Assembly: GCA_031257535.1 (NCBI GenBank)
Contig: JAIROO010000104.1
Span: 1 to 32,614 of the forward strand
DNA length: 32,614 nt
Reading direction: 5' to 3'
From: Deltaproteobacteria bacterium
GTDB taxonomy: Bacteria; Desulfobacterota; Desulfarculia; Adiutricales; Adiutricaceae
Every line of letters starts with the position of its first letter. Position 1 is the first letter of the stretch. The notes beneath the pieces are model-generated. The model made no database searches. It saw nothing but the letters and a program-made list of their open reading frames with translations, and was not told the DNA's origin. This document shows, in pieces, positions 32,391 to 32,614 of the stretch. The position numbers were made by a program, and so were the translations under genes.

Positions 32391-32614
32391 GTGAACTACC
32401 GCTACCCTGAAGGGTACCGGCTTCCGAAAGGAGGTTGGTTAGGTCACAAGACTAAGGTTTGGAAACAAACCTACGTTGGAAAGGTAATGACGCCCAAAGG
32501 GTCGCCGCCTCAGATCCTGGCGATTGTCGCGACAAGTTAAAGAACTCAAGTGGTGGGAACTGCGCTTACCGTAATAAGCTTTTCCAACTTTGTCGAGAGG
32601 AAGTCCCAAACCTC
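32391..32614 (+). ncRNA. HEARO/omega-RNA-like structured RNA of an IscB-type element (3' end cut by the window)
   Basis: Starts GTGAACTACC and folds readily: hairpin 32399-32420 (CCGcTACCCtgaAGGGTAcCGG), short TTCC-GAAA-GGAG stem, AGGTTT-GGAAAC-AAACCT hairpin (32455-32472). A long-range pairing of GAGGTTGG (32431-32438) with CCAAACCTC (32606-32614) closes ~180 nt. No convincing coding frame lies inside. The first 106 nt are repeated at 15625. Size, position after an RTGA sequence and mobile occurrence fit HEARO, the RNA encoded just upstream of iscB, which guides the IscB HNH/RuvC nuclease. An alternative is the right-end RNA of an IS605/TnpB element. The gene that would decide is outside the window. 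Confidence 0.5.

Noticed and set aside
32391-32614. Group II intron or tRNA-like element as an explanation of the structured repeat
   Set aside because: No domain V-type hairpin, no intron boundary (GUGCG/AY) and no cloverleaf were seen. A nuclease-associated RNA explains the size and mobility better.

Overview
The window looks like a piece of chromosome from a Gram-negative, didermic, proteobacteria-like organism. The evidence is a penicillin-binding protein 1C next to a bacterial alpha-2-macroglobulin, a TonB protein, a SPOR-domain protein, a bacterial PssA, an [4Fe-4S] fumarase subunit and a WecE-type nucleotide-sugar aminotransferase. The lineage cannot be fixed from sequence alone. Long AT-rich spacers separate GC-richer genes, intact and repaired genes together cover only about two thirds of the window, and there are many broken genes and repeats. 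This fits an eroding, perhaps host-associated genome, but that is inference.

Layout. 1-1043: an IS transposase tail at the left edge, a broken copy of part of the downstream macroglobulin gene, and a Sel1-repeat gene that runs into that copy. 1208-11070 (minus): a 2217-residue alpha-2-macroglobulin and a PBP1C with an odd repeat-rich N-terminus, both envelope/periplasm functions. 11426-13335 (plus): pssA and a SPOR protein, 5 bp apart. 14286-15125: fumarase alpha subunit without its beta partner. 15625-16630: a truncated structured-RNA repeat and two decayed paralogous ORFs. 17114-22117: surface-glycan genes (GtrB/ArnC-like glycosyltransferase, ATP-grasp ligase, WecE) mixed with a truncated Sel1 gene and several copies of a ~50-bp dispersed repeat.

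22730-24341 is a graveyard of mobile and defence genes beside tRNA-Ala(GGC): a phage o-spanin, a degraded Com-like zinc finger, and a frameshifted PIN-domain toxin followed by an apparently intact small partner. 25216-26254 holds two small exported or membrane proteins of unknown role. 26600-28700 is a compositionally distinct segment carrying an Lsa-like antibiotic-resistance ABC-F ATPase with an attenuator-like leader. 29031-29798 encodes TonB. 31134-32283 is an ImmA/IrrE metallopeptidase whose reading frame is broken by a run of 20 A.

The most interesting item is at the right edge. A ~224-nt stretch (32391-end) folds into several hairpins plus a long-range pairing, and its first 106 nt recur almost exactly at 15625. 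It looks like the HEARO/omega-RNA of an IscB-type (or, less likely, TnpB-type) RNA-guided nuclease element. If so, the nuclease gene should lie just outside the window. A divergent relative may sit at 26437. All homopolymer frameshifts could also be assembly errors and should be checked against reads.
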